DNA of 64,000 bases from contig VZRZ01004175.1 in the NCBI GenBank assembly GCA_013398175.1, positions 275,496-339,495 on the forward strand, written 5' to 3'. The notes beneath the pieces were generated by a model. It had not been told where the DNA came from and made no database searches. It saw nothing but the letters and a program-made list of their open reading frames with translations. Source of the stretch: Climacteris rufus (Eukaryota; Chordata; Aves; Passeriformes; Climacteridae). Below are positions 12,639 to 26,309 of the stretch, one piece after another (position 1 is the stretch's first letter; each line of letters begins with the position of its first letter). The translations under genes were made by a program, and so were the position numbers.

Positions 12639-13450
12639 TTTAACTAAACTAAAACACTCAATTTCTTGCCTGTTTATTAATTTGCATAATTAGTAGACTT
12701 TATCACTTACAATATAATCTGAGAATGATTCACTATGTTGAAGGAAGGACTTGTTATTTTTGTGACTGATAATGTCCAAGCAGTCATCTCCCTTACTGCA
12801 TTTGAAGAAGACAGCAGAAGACAATTTCAAGATTATTAAGAGGGTGGGTTTAATTTGGTGCCCTGTCAAATCCTTGCAGTAATCTTTATCACAAGAAAAG
12901 GTTCATGATATGCAATTTCCTTTTCTCATTGCAATTATTGTCATAAAAATAAGAATGAGTATGGAATTGATCAGATTGCAATCATTGTCCTAGGAATAAA
13001 AATTAGTCATAAGAATAAGAATTAGTATGGAGTTGGTCAAAGACTAAAAAACCACAGTAAGCTTTACCAGAATTTTCTGAAAACTGTCATTAATCTACCC
13101 CTTTCTAAGAGCAGAGGTTGTGACTGATTAGCAGATCAAACTGTATGTTGTTGAAAGGATTAAGATAACACTTTTGGCCATTTCCCACAACAACCCCCCA
13201 AAGTCATAATGTACAATTGGAAGTGTTATGTGTTCTTAGCTTCCTGACAAGAACAAATCAGTCTGACCAAGTGCTGGCCCACAGCTGGAGGGCTGCCTGA
13301 AGTAACAAAACAATCATGCCATTCTAAAGTGCCTTACACATTAAGTCAGAAACTGTGATACAAGGATTGCACACAAAAGGTATTAAAAAGAAAGACACAA
13401 AGAAGTCCTGTATTTAAGGCAGGACACTGAATTACTTTCTTTTATTAGAA
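12639..13450 (-). mobile_element. Possible decayed internal sequence of the same provirus
   Basis: It lies on the internal side of the polypurine tract. No retroviral protein motif is recognisable on the minus strand, and no second copy of the LTR was found to the right. It holds a degenerate direct repeat of about 33 bp with a period of 66 bp (12940-12972 and 13006-13038). The retroviral call is inferred from position only; where it ends cannot be seen. Confidence 0.3.
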
Positions 13451-16400
13451 TTTCTTTTATATAGAAAGTCCTTTACACCATGTTTTAATGCCATGTTCAT
13501 ATGCTGTGTTACTGGCAGCATTTCATGTTGACACAGAAGTTGATGGAATATGTAAGATCAATCCATTTCTATATCAGGTGCAAATTGAACACAGTGAACT
13601 AGTGGTGTTAATACTGCCTTCACATCTTGCCACTTGGTGTAATCTTCTGTTTTTATTTCCTTGCTTTTATGAAATCTGCTTTTTGTTGTGTACATCTTTT
13701 TATGAGACTATTCAAACAGGATATGTGTGCTTCTGGACCTCTAAAAATGGTAGTACTTGAGATCAAGGTGTAAATTGTTTAGAGCCATCACATCAACAGG
13801 ATGGCAATTACCTTGTTGTATACTTGTGCAAACCATATTCTTATAGAGACTGCCTTAGGCACTCTATTGTACTACAGGCTGCAAAACAAGGCTGTTTTTC
13901 ATCATCAAAAGGTCTGTTTTGTTTCCAACACTACTGCAGCTAAGGGTAAAGCAATTGTAAGATTCAGTGGTGAAAACCAAGGCAGAGAGCAACTAACAAC
14001 CTTTGAGATCTTGTCACCAGTGTAACAGGACATCATTTGCCTGCCATTTTTAAGAACAGCCATTTCAGTTGCTGTTAAACAGACATAAAGCATAATTTTA
14101 CGTGTGTCATACAGAGTCTGAAACAGTAGTCTACAATATCCCCAAGTTAAAAGAATTACAGAAATTGTGCTGTAGCAAAGACAGATGTATTGCCATTTTT
14201 CTTGTTACCTTAGAATATTGCTTTAAGCTTGCATGGAGGATATATTGCAACAGTATTAGATAGACAGTTTTGCAGTGGACTTTCTGATTTATATATATAT
14301 ATATACACTCATAGCCAATTTAAGAAACTTACAGGTCAAGTATATATGTATATCACTTTCACCTCCTTTTCCTTTGCATCCAGTATTGTTTATACTGCTT
14401 CAGAATTCAACGTAAACAGAAACCTTCCCCGTGAGTGACATATTTTTTTAGACCTGTCACCAATTCCCATCACTTTCAGCAAGAGTAACAATGGAAAGTA
14501 TTGGTTTTGCTCAAAAGCAGCAAGTCCTTTTTCTTAAGTTCTTGTATTTTTGACATTTTTCCACATGTGTAATGTGAACACACAGCTACTTATTTTTTTT
14601 TTTTCTACAGACCAGTGGTACTCATTTCTCTTTTGTACAGGCCAATGGTTTTGCCTGTGTGTACCTGTTTCATTGTTCTACTGAGGCAAAGCCCATTCAG
14701 CCTGATTCAGTTCCTCTCTTTCTAATGGAAAAACAGCTGATCTATGGAAACGTGGATGACCAGAGAATAGGAAAACAACACAAAGACCTCATTACATCAG
14801 AAATAATTAATCACATGTACATATTCACATATCAATTCCCAAAATTGTGAAAAAGCTTGATATGGAAAATAATTTTTAATATCTGCTAAAGAAGAAACAT
14901 TGCTGTAAGAAGTTATTAGTATACTCTGTAATTCCATTTCAGTGAAATGCCTTTCATGTTTTGTAGAGAATACTATTTCCCTAATGAGGATTAAGAGAGT
15001 CTGTGTCTGTCTGTTTGTTTAAAGTTAATCCAGTTTCTATTTTGATTGGAATCTTACATATAGATATATGTATATGTGGATGTAGATGTAGATGCATATG
15101 CATTATTTGCTCTTTATTTTGTTCATTTGTTTTTTGGTTTGGGATTAGGTTTTTATTAAGTATCAGAACTAAGTCCATCTGTTGATAAATATTTTACATT
15201 TAGCAACTGAACTATTTCTAATTTTCTCTTTTGATCATATCATCACAACACTTGTAAGACTTGTAATATGTTTCCTGTGAGTTCTTTAGCCAGGAGCCAT
15301 CATGTCTCCTGGCTAGCAGTTGTGTGCTTAAATGCACAGTGGACATAGAACAATGGTACTTTGTCAAGTATTATTCATAGCAACCTTGTAAAGGGCACTG
15401 CAGCTTAATATAACAACTGTCCTCAGAAAAAAATAATTGAAACTACGCAAAGAAGTTCAGTGTAGAGAATCTGGGTGTTCAGGACCATTTTTGGGATGGT
15501 CCACACCACTCAGCTTTTGCTTGGTTCAAGTAGTTCTATTTTAAGTATGTTGAGATTTGAGTGCTGTTATTCCCTGCTGTCTACACTGGCACAGCTCTCT
15601 TCAAAAACTGCCCTAGATATGACTTTCAAGAAATGATATATGTAATTTTATAGCACTAACTCTTCATAAGAGCCTGAATCACCTTGAAGACAGTGTCTGA
15701 TGTCACTGCCTGGACAGATCATTTTGTTCATTAGGGGAACTGTATCAGCTAGCTCCCGTGAGGCAGCATCCTGACATCTTTAAGCAGATAGATAGCTAGA
15801 CATGGCACAAAGACTCCATGGGTAAGAAAAGAGAGACAAAAGCCAACTTAGCTAATATTTCAAGGGGTTTTTTTGAATACAAGTTTGAAATGGGCATTAT
15901 AGAAGGTATTAGAATTTTAGTCTTGCTTGATACAGTCACTGCATTTGAATGTGTAAACTGCTTTTCAAGGGAAGATGGAACAACTTTCTTTTGAAAAACA
16001 GATAATTGCTCAGACGATATAAAGTACTGAGCAGAATTACTGCTTAATACATTCTGAATCAATATACTTTATCTGCTTTCTTTTACTTTAAAACTTGGAA
16101 ATTGCAGTGAGGAAAAAAAAGTAACAGTGATTACACTTTGAAGATAACAGTTCAGTTCTGAACATTATTAGGATTCCAGGATGAAAAGTCAGATTCAATG
16201 TTGTAAGATAAAGTGTATGGGACAAGGCAAGACTGTAAAACTGATTCAAAATTGCACTATGTTAATAATTCTAAGATTTTTTTTTTACTCTTATTAGGTA
16301 TTTGAGAAATTAGTATATTAATAAGCTAGGTTTTATTCTCACTAAGTTTTTTGTCATGAGAACTCTGAAGAATTGCATAGCCCATAAAATATATAAAATC

Positions 16401-19400
16401 ATGTTGTGTGTTCCTCCTGTTTTTCCATATATAGTTTTGATGTAAATGTACCATTGTTTCCAACTGCAGAGAAAGTAAACAGCACTCAGACTAATAAAAA
16501 AAATTACTGATACAATGATCCACAGCTCACAGAATCTACCATTCAAAAAAAAAGTTAAATTCAGACACATGAAAAGACATGGATATATAGTGCAATGAAT
16601 TATACTGTTGTAACCTTTTAAGAATATAACTTGCATAAATTATTTTTATGAAAAGGTAAGCAGATGTTAGAAGAGCATATGGAACCAGACTGCAACTGCA
16701 GTAAATACCTTTTTCCTGAGATAAATTTTATTCTAAATCTTTAAGGCGTTTGTGTTCTCATGAGCTTAATGCATGATGGAAAACTTTCTACACAGGTCTT
16801 TGGCTGACCTATATTGTCCTGCTTTTTAAATTGATTTTCATATTGGTCAGTTTATATTCAACAGGCCAGACGGAAGGAAGTTGTAGGAGATGGCCAGGTT
16901 GCAATAGACCTGTCTCATTTTTTTGTCACCTGGTCTCAGGAAGGCTTGTGATACCCTATCATGGCAGGAAGTTCTTCTTATCACTTTCTCAAGAGCTTTT
17001 GGTCATCAAATTTCTTGATGTTATGGGGAGAACTGTGGAAAGAGAGTATCACAGATCTCCATCTACCCTGTATTCGGAAGGTATTTATTAGCCCTAATCA
17101 CAAAGAAGACTTTTATTTGCAGAGGCAGTTTGTCCCCTCTATTTAAAAAATATCAGAGAAAGAGGTTGAAAATCCTGGATTTATAATCTACAGAGATTGT
17201 CCTGCAGTGACAGAAGGGGAAATCTTAGAGATCATGGACGCCAAGGAAGCTCATTCAAACAGGCAAAGAACAGGAATGTCAAAGTTCCTGCTGGAATGTT
17301 CAAATTAGATGTCCATCTGCTAGGCTACTCAGTTTTTCCTGTTGAAACACAGAGCTGTATTTAGAGTATAGTCAATCCTATTCTCAGATCATCAGGTTCT
17401 GTGGTGCTTGGAAACTCAAAGCACAGGGAGTTGTTTAAGCTTTGCAAAAGTGCAAGCACAAAAAGTGTAAAGCTAAAAACATGTTAGGTATGAGTATATT
17501 GAAGAGTGGGGCATACTTACAAATTCATTATTACCTTTTGCTAGTATTTTTATTTTACAAATTATTATTACATTATTATTGTAATTATATTCTAAAACCA
17601 AATTCTGACACAAGTGATACAGCCAAAGCAACCTCACTGTACAAACCGAGCTGGTGAAAAAAAAAATAGAGTTAATAAATAGTGTAGTTAAAATTAGGGT
17701 GTATTTCTTTGGAAACTTCTTTTGAGTGATCTTTCTGGATATTAAGTTACATGTATTTTAAACTTCTCTGTGTTAACACACAAAAACTTTACAATAGTTT
17801 TATTGTTAGCGATGTCACGTATTGACTTGTTTCTTCCTAATTCACACCAAAGTTAAATATTACAATAATTAGAAAATATTTCTATGCTTATTCATGAAAA
17901 AAACCCCAAAGAAACCAAAAATAATTCCATGTGAATAAACTTAGAAATTTGACAGTGAGAAATACTCTTTTAACTTACAACACAGTTCTTTTAAATTTGA
18001 TTGAATCCAAACAATACATTTAATTTCAGTAGAATACTTTAAAGATTTTTTTTAAAGGAAAACCAGTTTTATTTGAGCTCTTACAGTTCTATACTCTGCT
18101 TCTGCATTTTTACATAAATACATAACAAACATGGGTGTTTCTGCATTTTCACAAATCAGATCATGCAATGACAGTTTCTTCAGAGCTCCATGACTGTGCT
18201 TTCTACAGACCATGTTTAAGAATCATTAATAAACATGCTGTCAAGTTTAGATACCTGAAACTGATCTAAAATCATTTTAATGCAAGAATTCAATGTATAG
18301 AGTGAAATGGTATATAATGGCAAGGGGATGCTCATCAAAGACATTAAAAATGTGGTTGAAATATAGATCTCTTCACTCAGCCCACTAGCTGAGAGCTACA
18401 AGATTGCAATCATAACAGAGTAATGAAAATGGATTTAGCTGATGCCATTTCTCATTTTCATTACCATCATTTTCATGAAAATGAATTAATATTGTGCTAT
18501 TTTGTATTCTCATGGCAATTTTTGTCACAAAATGGATTCATGCCAAGCCATCTTTTGTTCCTGTTAATCTTTGTAAAGAAGGCAGGGCACCAAATTTTTC
18601 ATGTCCTATTGAGTTCACAGAAATATGTAAAACTTTTACAGCCCTGCAGCCTTCAAACTTTTTGGTGGTTTGGATTGTTTGACCCTACGTGATGCTTATT
18701 AATGCAGTACCAGTAAAACACATAAAGCACGAGAAAGATGACAAAACAGGAAGATTTTTTTCTTACTGTCATTTGTAAAAAGAACAGCAGAAGTATGGAA
18801 CTGTAATACCAATGGACATAAGTGAATAGTGTAAAAGTGACATAGGTTAAATATCTAGTTTTTCCTATGCATGCAAATGTAGGCATATATAGCAAACCTC
18901 CCACATTTATGGCATAGATAAGTGTGTTAAAAACTGAAATTATGATGTATATGAAGTCATAATATATTGATTATAACCACAATTAAAATCCAGTCTGTTT
19001 TCATAGTAGTGAAATACATAGGGTGGAACTTAAAAAAACTGTCAGAGACAGTACTTGACAAAAAATACAATGATTATTGTATGCATATAAATGTATGCAT
19101 TCATGTTATGAATCATTACACTATTCAACTATAATTTTGAACTAGCACATTTGAATGAGTTTAATTTTTGTTTTTATTTTTCTCTTCATAATGGAGTTAT
19201 GTTCCATGTCAGATACATAGATGACATATTTAGTAATGATTTTGAACTAAAATGACTACGTTATTACACATCTTACAACCTGAATGTATTTTAGCTTTGA
19301 AAATTATATGCTGAAAGGAGAAGGAAAAGAACACAGGAATTTAATTAGAGCCGTAGAAATGAATGAAACTGTCTCTGTCCAATATAAAGGAGTGTCCTTA

Positions 19401-20389
19401 TTCTTTTATTAAGAAAGACTGAATGTGATCATTATATAGGGTGATGTACTGGGCATCCATAGCAAGTTGGTGAAACTACAGGAGGTGAAATGCTTATACC
19501 AGAACCTGAATATGGAAAAAAAAATCTGTTGAATTCTGTAGATGTTTAGCAACCAAATTATTTTGAGAGACATAGTAGCTATTTTTAAAAAACAAAGATA
19601 CCCCTAAAAGTCATCTGAATGCTTTACCTTTGCCTGTACCTTTATCCCTACTTCAGTGTCTTTTGTTTTGGCTGCAATTAAAAGTTAATGGTAGCAAAAA
19701 CACTAATAAGAAAAGGGAATTTTCCCTTTATTTGTAGCTTTCTCAAGTCATGTCTGATCAGCTGGTAAGTTAAAGACATTCTAATCAGTAAAGAGATAAT
19801 AAAACCATATTTAGTATCATTCAATAGAAAATTATGAACAAAACCCATAACATTAGTGATAGCATTTCTTTAATGATAATCAGCTTGTAAACCAACTTTG
19901 AGCCTCTTCTGCTTTCTTTAGTTCTTTCCACTTCACTTTTTGCATCAGTCTGTTAAATAAAAGATAAGTAGAGAGAGATCATTTTGTTGCTGTATGTTAT
20001 TTTTCTCTTGGTGTTTTACTTCCTGAGTATCATATTATGTATTTCCCAAGAAGCTAGATAACTTTCAGTTAAATATTACTGTGCTTCTAGTTCATATTAC
20101 ATGTAGGTTTTCCTTTCTTACGTGATACAGATTTCAGCTGTTTATTTTGCATATGAAGAATTTTTAAAAGAAGAGGAACAAACACATTATTTAAATTACC
20201 ATATTGAAAATTCCTTGTCCACTAGTGCTCTCTGTTTTCATTGTTTGTAATTATTTATTTGGAAATAAGTCGGATTTGCAAATGATACAGGAGCCTTTGC
20301 TCAAGGGAGTGTTGATTAATTAGGCATCAGATATAAAACTTGCATTTGCGTGTAAGAACCAGAACCTGGAGCTACTTTGCTGATGCTTC
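13451..20389. other. AT-rich non-coding DNA with small repeats only
   Basis: About 7 kb. It contains a (TA)n tract (14289-14305), a stem-loop (15287-15315) and a 16-bp palindrome CATTTTCATGAAAATG (18468-18483). Frames of up to 108 codons (for example minus 16310-16636 and plus 13488-13760) show no motif. A less AT-rich patch at about 16860-17300 could be a very old element, but nothing diagnostic is present. Confidence 0.6.
14289..14305. repeat. Microsatellite (TA)n
   Basis: Eight or so TA units between GATT and CACTC. Confidence 0.9.
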
Positions 20390-20750
20390 AGCATAAAGGC
20401 ACAATGCTGCAACTTGTTCTTACCAACAGGGAGGGGCTGATGGGGAATGTGAGACTCAAGGGCAGCCTGAGCAGATGTGACCATGAAATGGTGGAGTTCA
20501 AGGTCCTTAGGGCAGGTAGGAGAGTGCACAGCAAGGTCTACCCTGGACTTGAGGAAAGCAAACTTTGGCCTCTTAAGGGAACTGCTTGGTAGAGTACCAT
20601 GGGCTAAAGCCCCAAAGGAAAGGAGGGCTCAAGAAAGATGATTAGTATTCTAGGTTCACCTCCTCCACATCTCAGCAAAGAGGAAAAAACAGCTGGAGGC
20701 CTATGGCGTTGATCAAGAAACTCCTGGAAAAACTCAAACACAAACGTCTC
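20390..20750 (+). mobile_element. CR1 LINE fragment: end of the endonuclease domain
   Basis: A plus-strand piece of CR1 ORF2, the protein that nicks target DNA and reverse-transcribes the element. The frame from 20377 to 20592 stays open through LVLTNREG (20413-20436) and DHEMVEF (20479-20499), hallmarks of the C-terminal part of the APE-type endonuclease. The histidine of the catalytic DH pair is kept, but the usual serine before it (SDH) is Cys here. Just after this, the frame breaks, while DNA similarity continues in another frame (LEESKLWPL resembles the ANFGL region) and reaches the LLxKLKHK stretch near 20715-20745. It is truncated at both ends and cannot move. Confidence 0.85.
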
Positions 20751-21427
20751 AAGATGGCTAAGAGTTGGTTAATAGTAATTGCTCATAACCTTTTTGTAGT
20801 CCTTTTCATGAAATTATTTTAAAATGGTGTTTAAATAAATAATCTGTTCTCCCAAATACTATTTATAAATACTTTCTCTTTCCCACCTTCTTAATTTCTC
20901 CTTGGATATTAGATATTAGACATTTAGACATTATATTATTTACTGAATATATAGAAAATTATGTAAAATAATTGTTAGGCCTCTAATTTTACAAACTAAA
21001 TAATGATGATCAGCTGAAGTCACAAGACTAACTAACCATAAGCCATTAACAGAGCAACTTTACAAATTAGACTAGTTCATATTCTTTTCCAGGTAAAATG
21101 TGGTACTAAATCCATGCACAATTATCATTGTCTATAAGCTCAAGAGGTAACTTCTATTCTGAAATATATGAAACAACCTTAATTTAAAGTAGTGTACTTT
21201 GGACAGAGATAAATCTAGTAAAACATTGTCTAGGGTTTTCTTTTGGAAAGAATAAAGTTTTATTTTAAAAATAAACAAATATCTGTATATATTTTAACAA
21301 ACAACTTTTTAATATTATATTAGAGATATTTTATTTATTTAATATAGTATCACATTACGGGTCTACTTATGACTTTATATTAGTATTGAATTGTTATTTA
21401 AGTGAAAAACCAAGTGATGTTAGGACA
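20751..21427. other. AT-rich non-coding DNA
   Basis: Very AT-rich spacer between the CR1 fragment and the next LTR. Nothing recognised. Confidence 0.65.
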
Positions 21428-22160
21428 TGTGGTGTGTCACATAAAAATTCTGGGAAAGAGCTAAAAATCTTCCAAAGCCCCTGAGGAGAGAGGGTGTTTG
21501 TCGCTGGCTTCGTGGTCCTGCTTGAGGCCACTCAGAGATAGTCTGGGAGTGACCCTGGTGGAGCAGGGGCTGCAGGTCACAGTGACCCCAGACACAGGGT
21601 TTCCTCTGACAGCTCTTTTAGTGCTGGCTCCTCTGGAGGTGAGAGAGCCCCAAGCCGATATTGCAGGTGCAGGTGAGAATGAAGGCTCGAGAGAAGGGCC
21701 TTGGTGTGAAGTCCAGCTCTTTTATTCCCAGAGGAAGCAGCAGGGAAGGTAGGAGAGAGTCCAGGGATCCAGGAGAGGCGGCATGAGGATCAGGAAAAGC
21801 TGAACATGAGCAGGGACCAAAGGCAGGGGAATGGAGTGCAGGGGGATATTTACAGGGATACAAGCAGGGGAAGGTAACCAATAGGGGTACAGAAATTAAC
21901 ATGTAGCCAATGGCTAACCAAATCGAAACGAAGTTTCCAGAACTTAACCTTTTACAGAACATTAGATTATATACTAACCACCCAATGAACTCTAACATGT
22001 AAAATAACACCAAAAGGGATGCTGGGGGGAGTGACCCAAAAAACTCATCCTAACCAGGAGTGTGGCTCAGACAGTGACAGGCTCAGGCTGGTCCCACCAC
22101 TCTTGAGCCACTGGGGCTATGGCTGTTGCCATGCACACTGCCACAGGTGTTATCATACAC
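21428..22160 (-). mobile_element. GC-rich solo LTR, minus strand
   Basis: About 730 bp of markedly GC-rich sequence in an AT-rich setting. The plus strand starts near TGTGGTGTGTCACAT and ends near GTTATCATACACA. The minus strand has a polyadenylation signal (complement of TTTATT, 21721-21726) and, about 120 bp upstream, a weak TATA-like TAAATAT (21846-21852). CCAAT-type motifs on the minus side would fit U3, but were not relied on. Both ends are approximate because no target-site duplication could be matched. It has open frames of 84 codons (plus) and 131 codons (minus), the latter the longest recognition-free frame in this half of the window; they probably reflect high GC rather than coding. 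Confidence 0.7.
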
Positions 22161-22327
22161 ATGAATAAGCTACAAATACTTTGTCCACTGTACATTTGAG
22201 AGTGATCTCAATCTTCTCAAAGGCATAATATTATCTATTTCTTCCAGTTAGTTATGTGGCTTTCTGGTTTAAAATACTTTATAGAAAATGCAATGTAAAG
22301 TCTTCATTTACCAGAGTTATATGTGAA

Positions 22328-22345
22328 GGGGGGGGGTGTGGGGGG
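22328..22345 (+). repeat. G-rich tract
   Basis: Nine G, then TGT, then six G. It offers long G runs, but only two separate blocks, so an intramolecular quadruplex is possible only by splitting the nine-G run. Confidence 0.9.
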
Positions 22346-22954
22346 TTTATGTACAGAATACAGGTTTGCATATTAGATAAGTTATCAAGTACAAAGATTT
22401 CCCCTGAGTGTAGATGGGTTTTAATTAGCTAACATTTGTAAAGCAGATGTAGATGCTAAGATTAGAGCTATCAGATATCAGCCTATTGGTTTAAACTTCT
22501 TTAAGGGTGAACACATTTGTTCCTATACATAAGCTATTGTAACGGTTAATATATTGTGTTTTAAAAGTAAACACATAAAACTCAAACATTCAATATCTCA
22601 GATAAATGCCAATGAATTATATAAACCACCTGTCAAAGCTGGGTTGATTAAGCAGAATCAGATTATCTACTATACATTTTAGCACTCAGTGTCTGTAGGC
22701 GTTATTCATTTTTCAACTTTTGTTTCATTGAAGGTCTTGAATATTTGCAAGATGTTCCCACCTTCTTGCCTAGCTCTTCCACCTTGACTTCACATCAGAA
22801 ATGCTCAGGACCAACACAAATCACATTTGTAAAAGTGTGAGAAATCTCTTCTGGAATTTGTGCAGCACATTGAGCAAAAGGGATCTGACCTCAGAGCCCA
22901 CTGTATAAAATTCCTCTTTACAGCCTGCTCAAATTTCCTCTTTGCTGTGTAATC

Positions 22955-22980
22955 TGACTCAGTGGAAACAGACTGAGTCA
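22955..22980. promoter_or_regulatory. Inverted pair of AP-1-like sites
   Basis: TGACTCAGT (22955-22963), an 8-base spacer, then its exact inverted copy ACTGAGTCA (22972-22980). Each arm contains the full TGA(C/G)TCA consensus bound by Fos/Jun and related bZIP factors. Whether the site is used is not shown by the sequence; a chance inverted repeat is possible. Confidence 0.4.
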
Positions 22981-25900
22981 TGTGATGAAGAGAACTGAGA
23001 AAGCATTTCTGTGTTTCAGTCAGAGAAAAAGCTCATAGGTAACAGAGGTGGAAAGGACAGGTAACTTGTGTGAATACAAATGTCTACACAAATGAGCTGC
23101 TTTGAACTACAGCAGTTTTTGTGACTGATTACAGTGATTTTTTTTTATAGTAATCATCCTGAATGTTGATGTTGTGAGTATCAGAAAAAATTCTTGAAAA
23201 TTAGAGTTTGTGATCATTATTGCATAAGGAAAAGCATTCACATATTCTAAGTATAATTAGTTAAATAAGTTAAAGACTGACCAACGTGTTATGTTTTGTT
23301 GTATAGGTATTCTTTCATACTAATACTGCAAAGAATTTTGCTGGGAGTTTGGAAAGCAAAAAGGAATGTACTTAAGTAAAATATATGATTTTTTTTTTTT
23401 AATTTGAAGAGAAGGTGGGTTGAAGAAGCATAGGAACAGCAATACTCTTGCATGCATTATAAAATGAAATACAAAAAAAAGTACCAATTCAGCTTAAGGA
23501 CCATATCAGTGTGATATATTTGTATCAGCACTTGTGCAGTGAAACTCAAATTTATTATTTTTTTTATATTTTGAGATTGACAATACAGATAATTCCTCTT
23601 AAAGTATCTGAAAGTACATGGTAAGTGTCATTCAGTGCAAAATTAGGAAGGATGGAAAGGTACTTTCCCATGTCTTCATTATTAACACCTGCTATATTTG
23701 TATTGCAAGTGAAATAGGACACAATGGTATCCACTTCCTTCTCACCTCTACTTGACGTGAACCTGAAAGGCATCTTGCAATTTTATTTTTCTCTTCCTTT
23801 TAAATGAGTATTCATTGTAGGTGAAAATATTAGTGGCCAAATTAAGCCTTTATTCATCTTCATGTGATTTGTTCAAACGATCCCTCTGTCATGAGCTCTT
23901 TGTGGATGGCCTGTCTGTTTAGTTTTTTTTTCATTTTGTCTGGTATGATGGGACTTTGGTTAATCACTGGAAACTTCAAGGCACTATTGTGATGCAAATA
24001 CCAGGAAAAAGTTTTCCTGGAAATTGTGATCTTGCCTGGATTGCTGTAAGATCTCAGACAAGATAAAAAGGCAAAATGTTGATTGTGTGAGTGCTGCTTA
24101 CAAATTGAAGTATTACCATGGAAGAAAATTATTGCTGGTGCCACATCCAGAAGCTGGAATAAGAACAAAGGCCTTTCATGCTCCCTTATGCAAGGAGTGG
24201 CTGCTTCATTGTATTTCAACCTGTCTGGGATCAGGTTGATTTGAAAAGAAATTTCAATGGTTGCTTTGATGACATTGATGATGTTCTTCTCTCAAGGACT
24301 ACAGAGGTGCAGCTGCTCTCAAGATAAATTACTGTATGGAACAGAATGACTCTATTTCTATCTCAGATGGTAGAATTTACTTTTAATATGAGACAAATTG
24401 ATTCTCTAGCAACTACATCTGTTAAATATATTGTATTCATAATGTCTGTTAATTAAAAAGCATTCCATACACATAAAAATAGAAATAGGAAAAAAGCCTA
24501 ATGACTTCTCATTTAGAGTAAAATATCACTTCATATATTTTTTTTTCTTCTTTTTCTTTTCATACTGGAGTACCATTGTCTGTATTCATCTGCCTAATTT
24601 TTTTTTCACTATTTGCAGACCCCTGGATTCTTAATATAAAGTAGTATATTAATCACATAGAGACTTTCAGGCATCTGGTTTAATTGCTAATTAACATAGC
24701 GCAGAAGAAAACTGATGTCAACTTTTCCCTTGTTAATTTTTTTCACAGACTTTGTTTTATATAGTGAATGATTGGTAAGTGCTTTGACTGTGGTGGCTTT
24801 CATTTTCACAAAAATATAACTTCTAAACAGGTAAGAATTGCTCTGATGTTACATGCACAAATGTGTAATTTCATTGTAAAAAATAATTATTTCAAAAAAG
24901 ATTTGATCAATTGCTTTGAAAATCAGCTCTTAGAATATTCAGTAATCTCTCATCTTCCTAAATATACATTCACTGAAGTCTAGGAGCATAGGCATGTTTT
25001 GCTAATTAATAGCATATTGATACTACTAAAGACACTGCTGTTTGTGGAATATTAAACTCACAGCTGTCAAATGAGGTTGTTTACATGACACGTATGACTA
25101 TTCAATCTGACATATATGCGTAGTCAGACCATAATATAAGGGATGGTTTTGTAGTGTGTCTGTATAAAATAAAATTAGTAATACCTTCACTGTACAAGGC
25201 AGCCCTTGAATAAAGTGTTCTATATCACGCACATTTTGATGCTATGCCACGAAAAACTCCAAAATAAACACAAGATGCAGGGCTCTCCCCTTTAATAACT
25301 TTCATTGACATTGCTATGCTTGCCAGAAAAGTGTTACCGTATCAGATGAGAGAATGGAAATTATCATAGTTTTTGATCATCTGCAAAGCTAGGTTTTTAC
25401 TAATTTTATAGAAATAAAATATTAATAGTCCAAGTAATTGTGTTTCCAGCAGATTATTTTGCTATTAAAAATACAATACACACAAGTATATTTATATTAT
25501 TAATGCAAAACATCTGCTGTTATTTTGAGAAGTCAGATTTCAAAGAGCTTTTGCAAGGAAGATCATCATCATTATTTTCTTTCGGCAAATAGTGATGAAA
25601 CTTGGAAACTGTTTATTTTTATAACATTGGAGTAATATGATTCATGGACTTAAAAGTTGATAAAACAAGATGAAAGTAGACAATGCACAAAATAAATCAA
25701 ATGCCTTTATCTTATTAGAAGTGACAGAGAAATAAACAATCACTCATTGCAAATAATCTGGGGACTTGTTAGAAAAGTTTAGCACACAAAATGACATTTT
25801 CTACTACTTCTGCGTTGGTAAACAGATCTGCTGTATATTGCCAGTAGCATTTGCATTTATCCAAAGTACTCCCAACCAAAGCTTTAAATGCTTCAGAAAA

Positions 25901-26309
25901 ATTCTAAATCCTTATGTTTCTTAACCAATGTGGGGAATATTGCATGTGAAATTCCCAACCACCTTTAATATTCATGTACATTTGTATTATCTGGAGTGAA
26001 TAGTGTTCAAATTTTTCAGTATTTGTGTTAAATAAGCAAAGATCCATGTGTCATTTAATTGCTAATTTAATGTTAATGTCTGTTAAGATGATATAAAATA
26101 ACTTGGCATATTTAATGATATTTTTACAGGAACAGATATAGATATAGTCACATATTGGATAGGGGGTGGTTTTTTTGAGTGACTGTTTCTTCCACTTGTT
26201 TTTGTTGGGATTTAGTGTTTTGGTTTGATGTGATTTTAACGGAATTTAACTTCTACTCTAAAACTAACAGGTATAAACCAGAAAATAGTAGTAATAATAG
26301 TAACAGTAA

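Noticed and set aside
13801..14093. Possible exon on either strand (74 and 62 codons)
   Set aside because: No protein family recognised, no convincing splice-site and frame combination, and both strands are open at once.
21618..22013. 131-codon minus-strand frame
   Set aside because: It lies wholly within a GC-rich LTR, where stops are rare; no retroviral or other protein motif.
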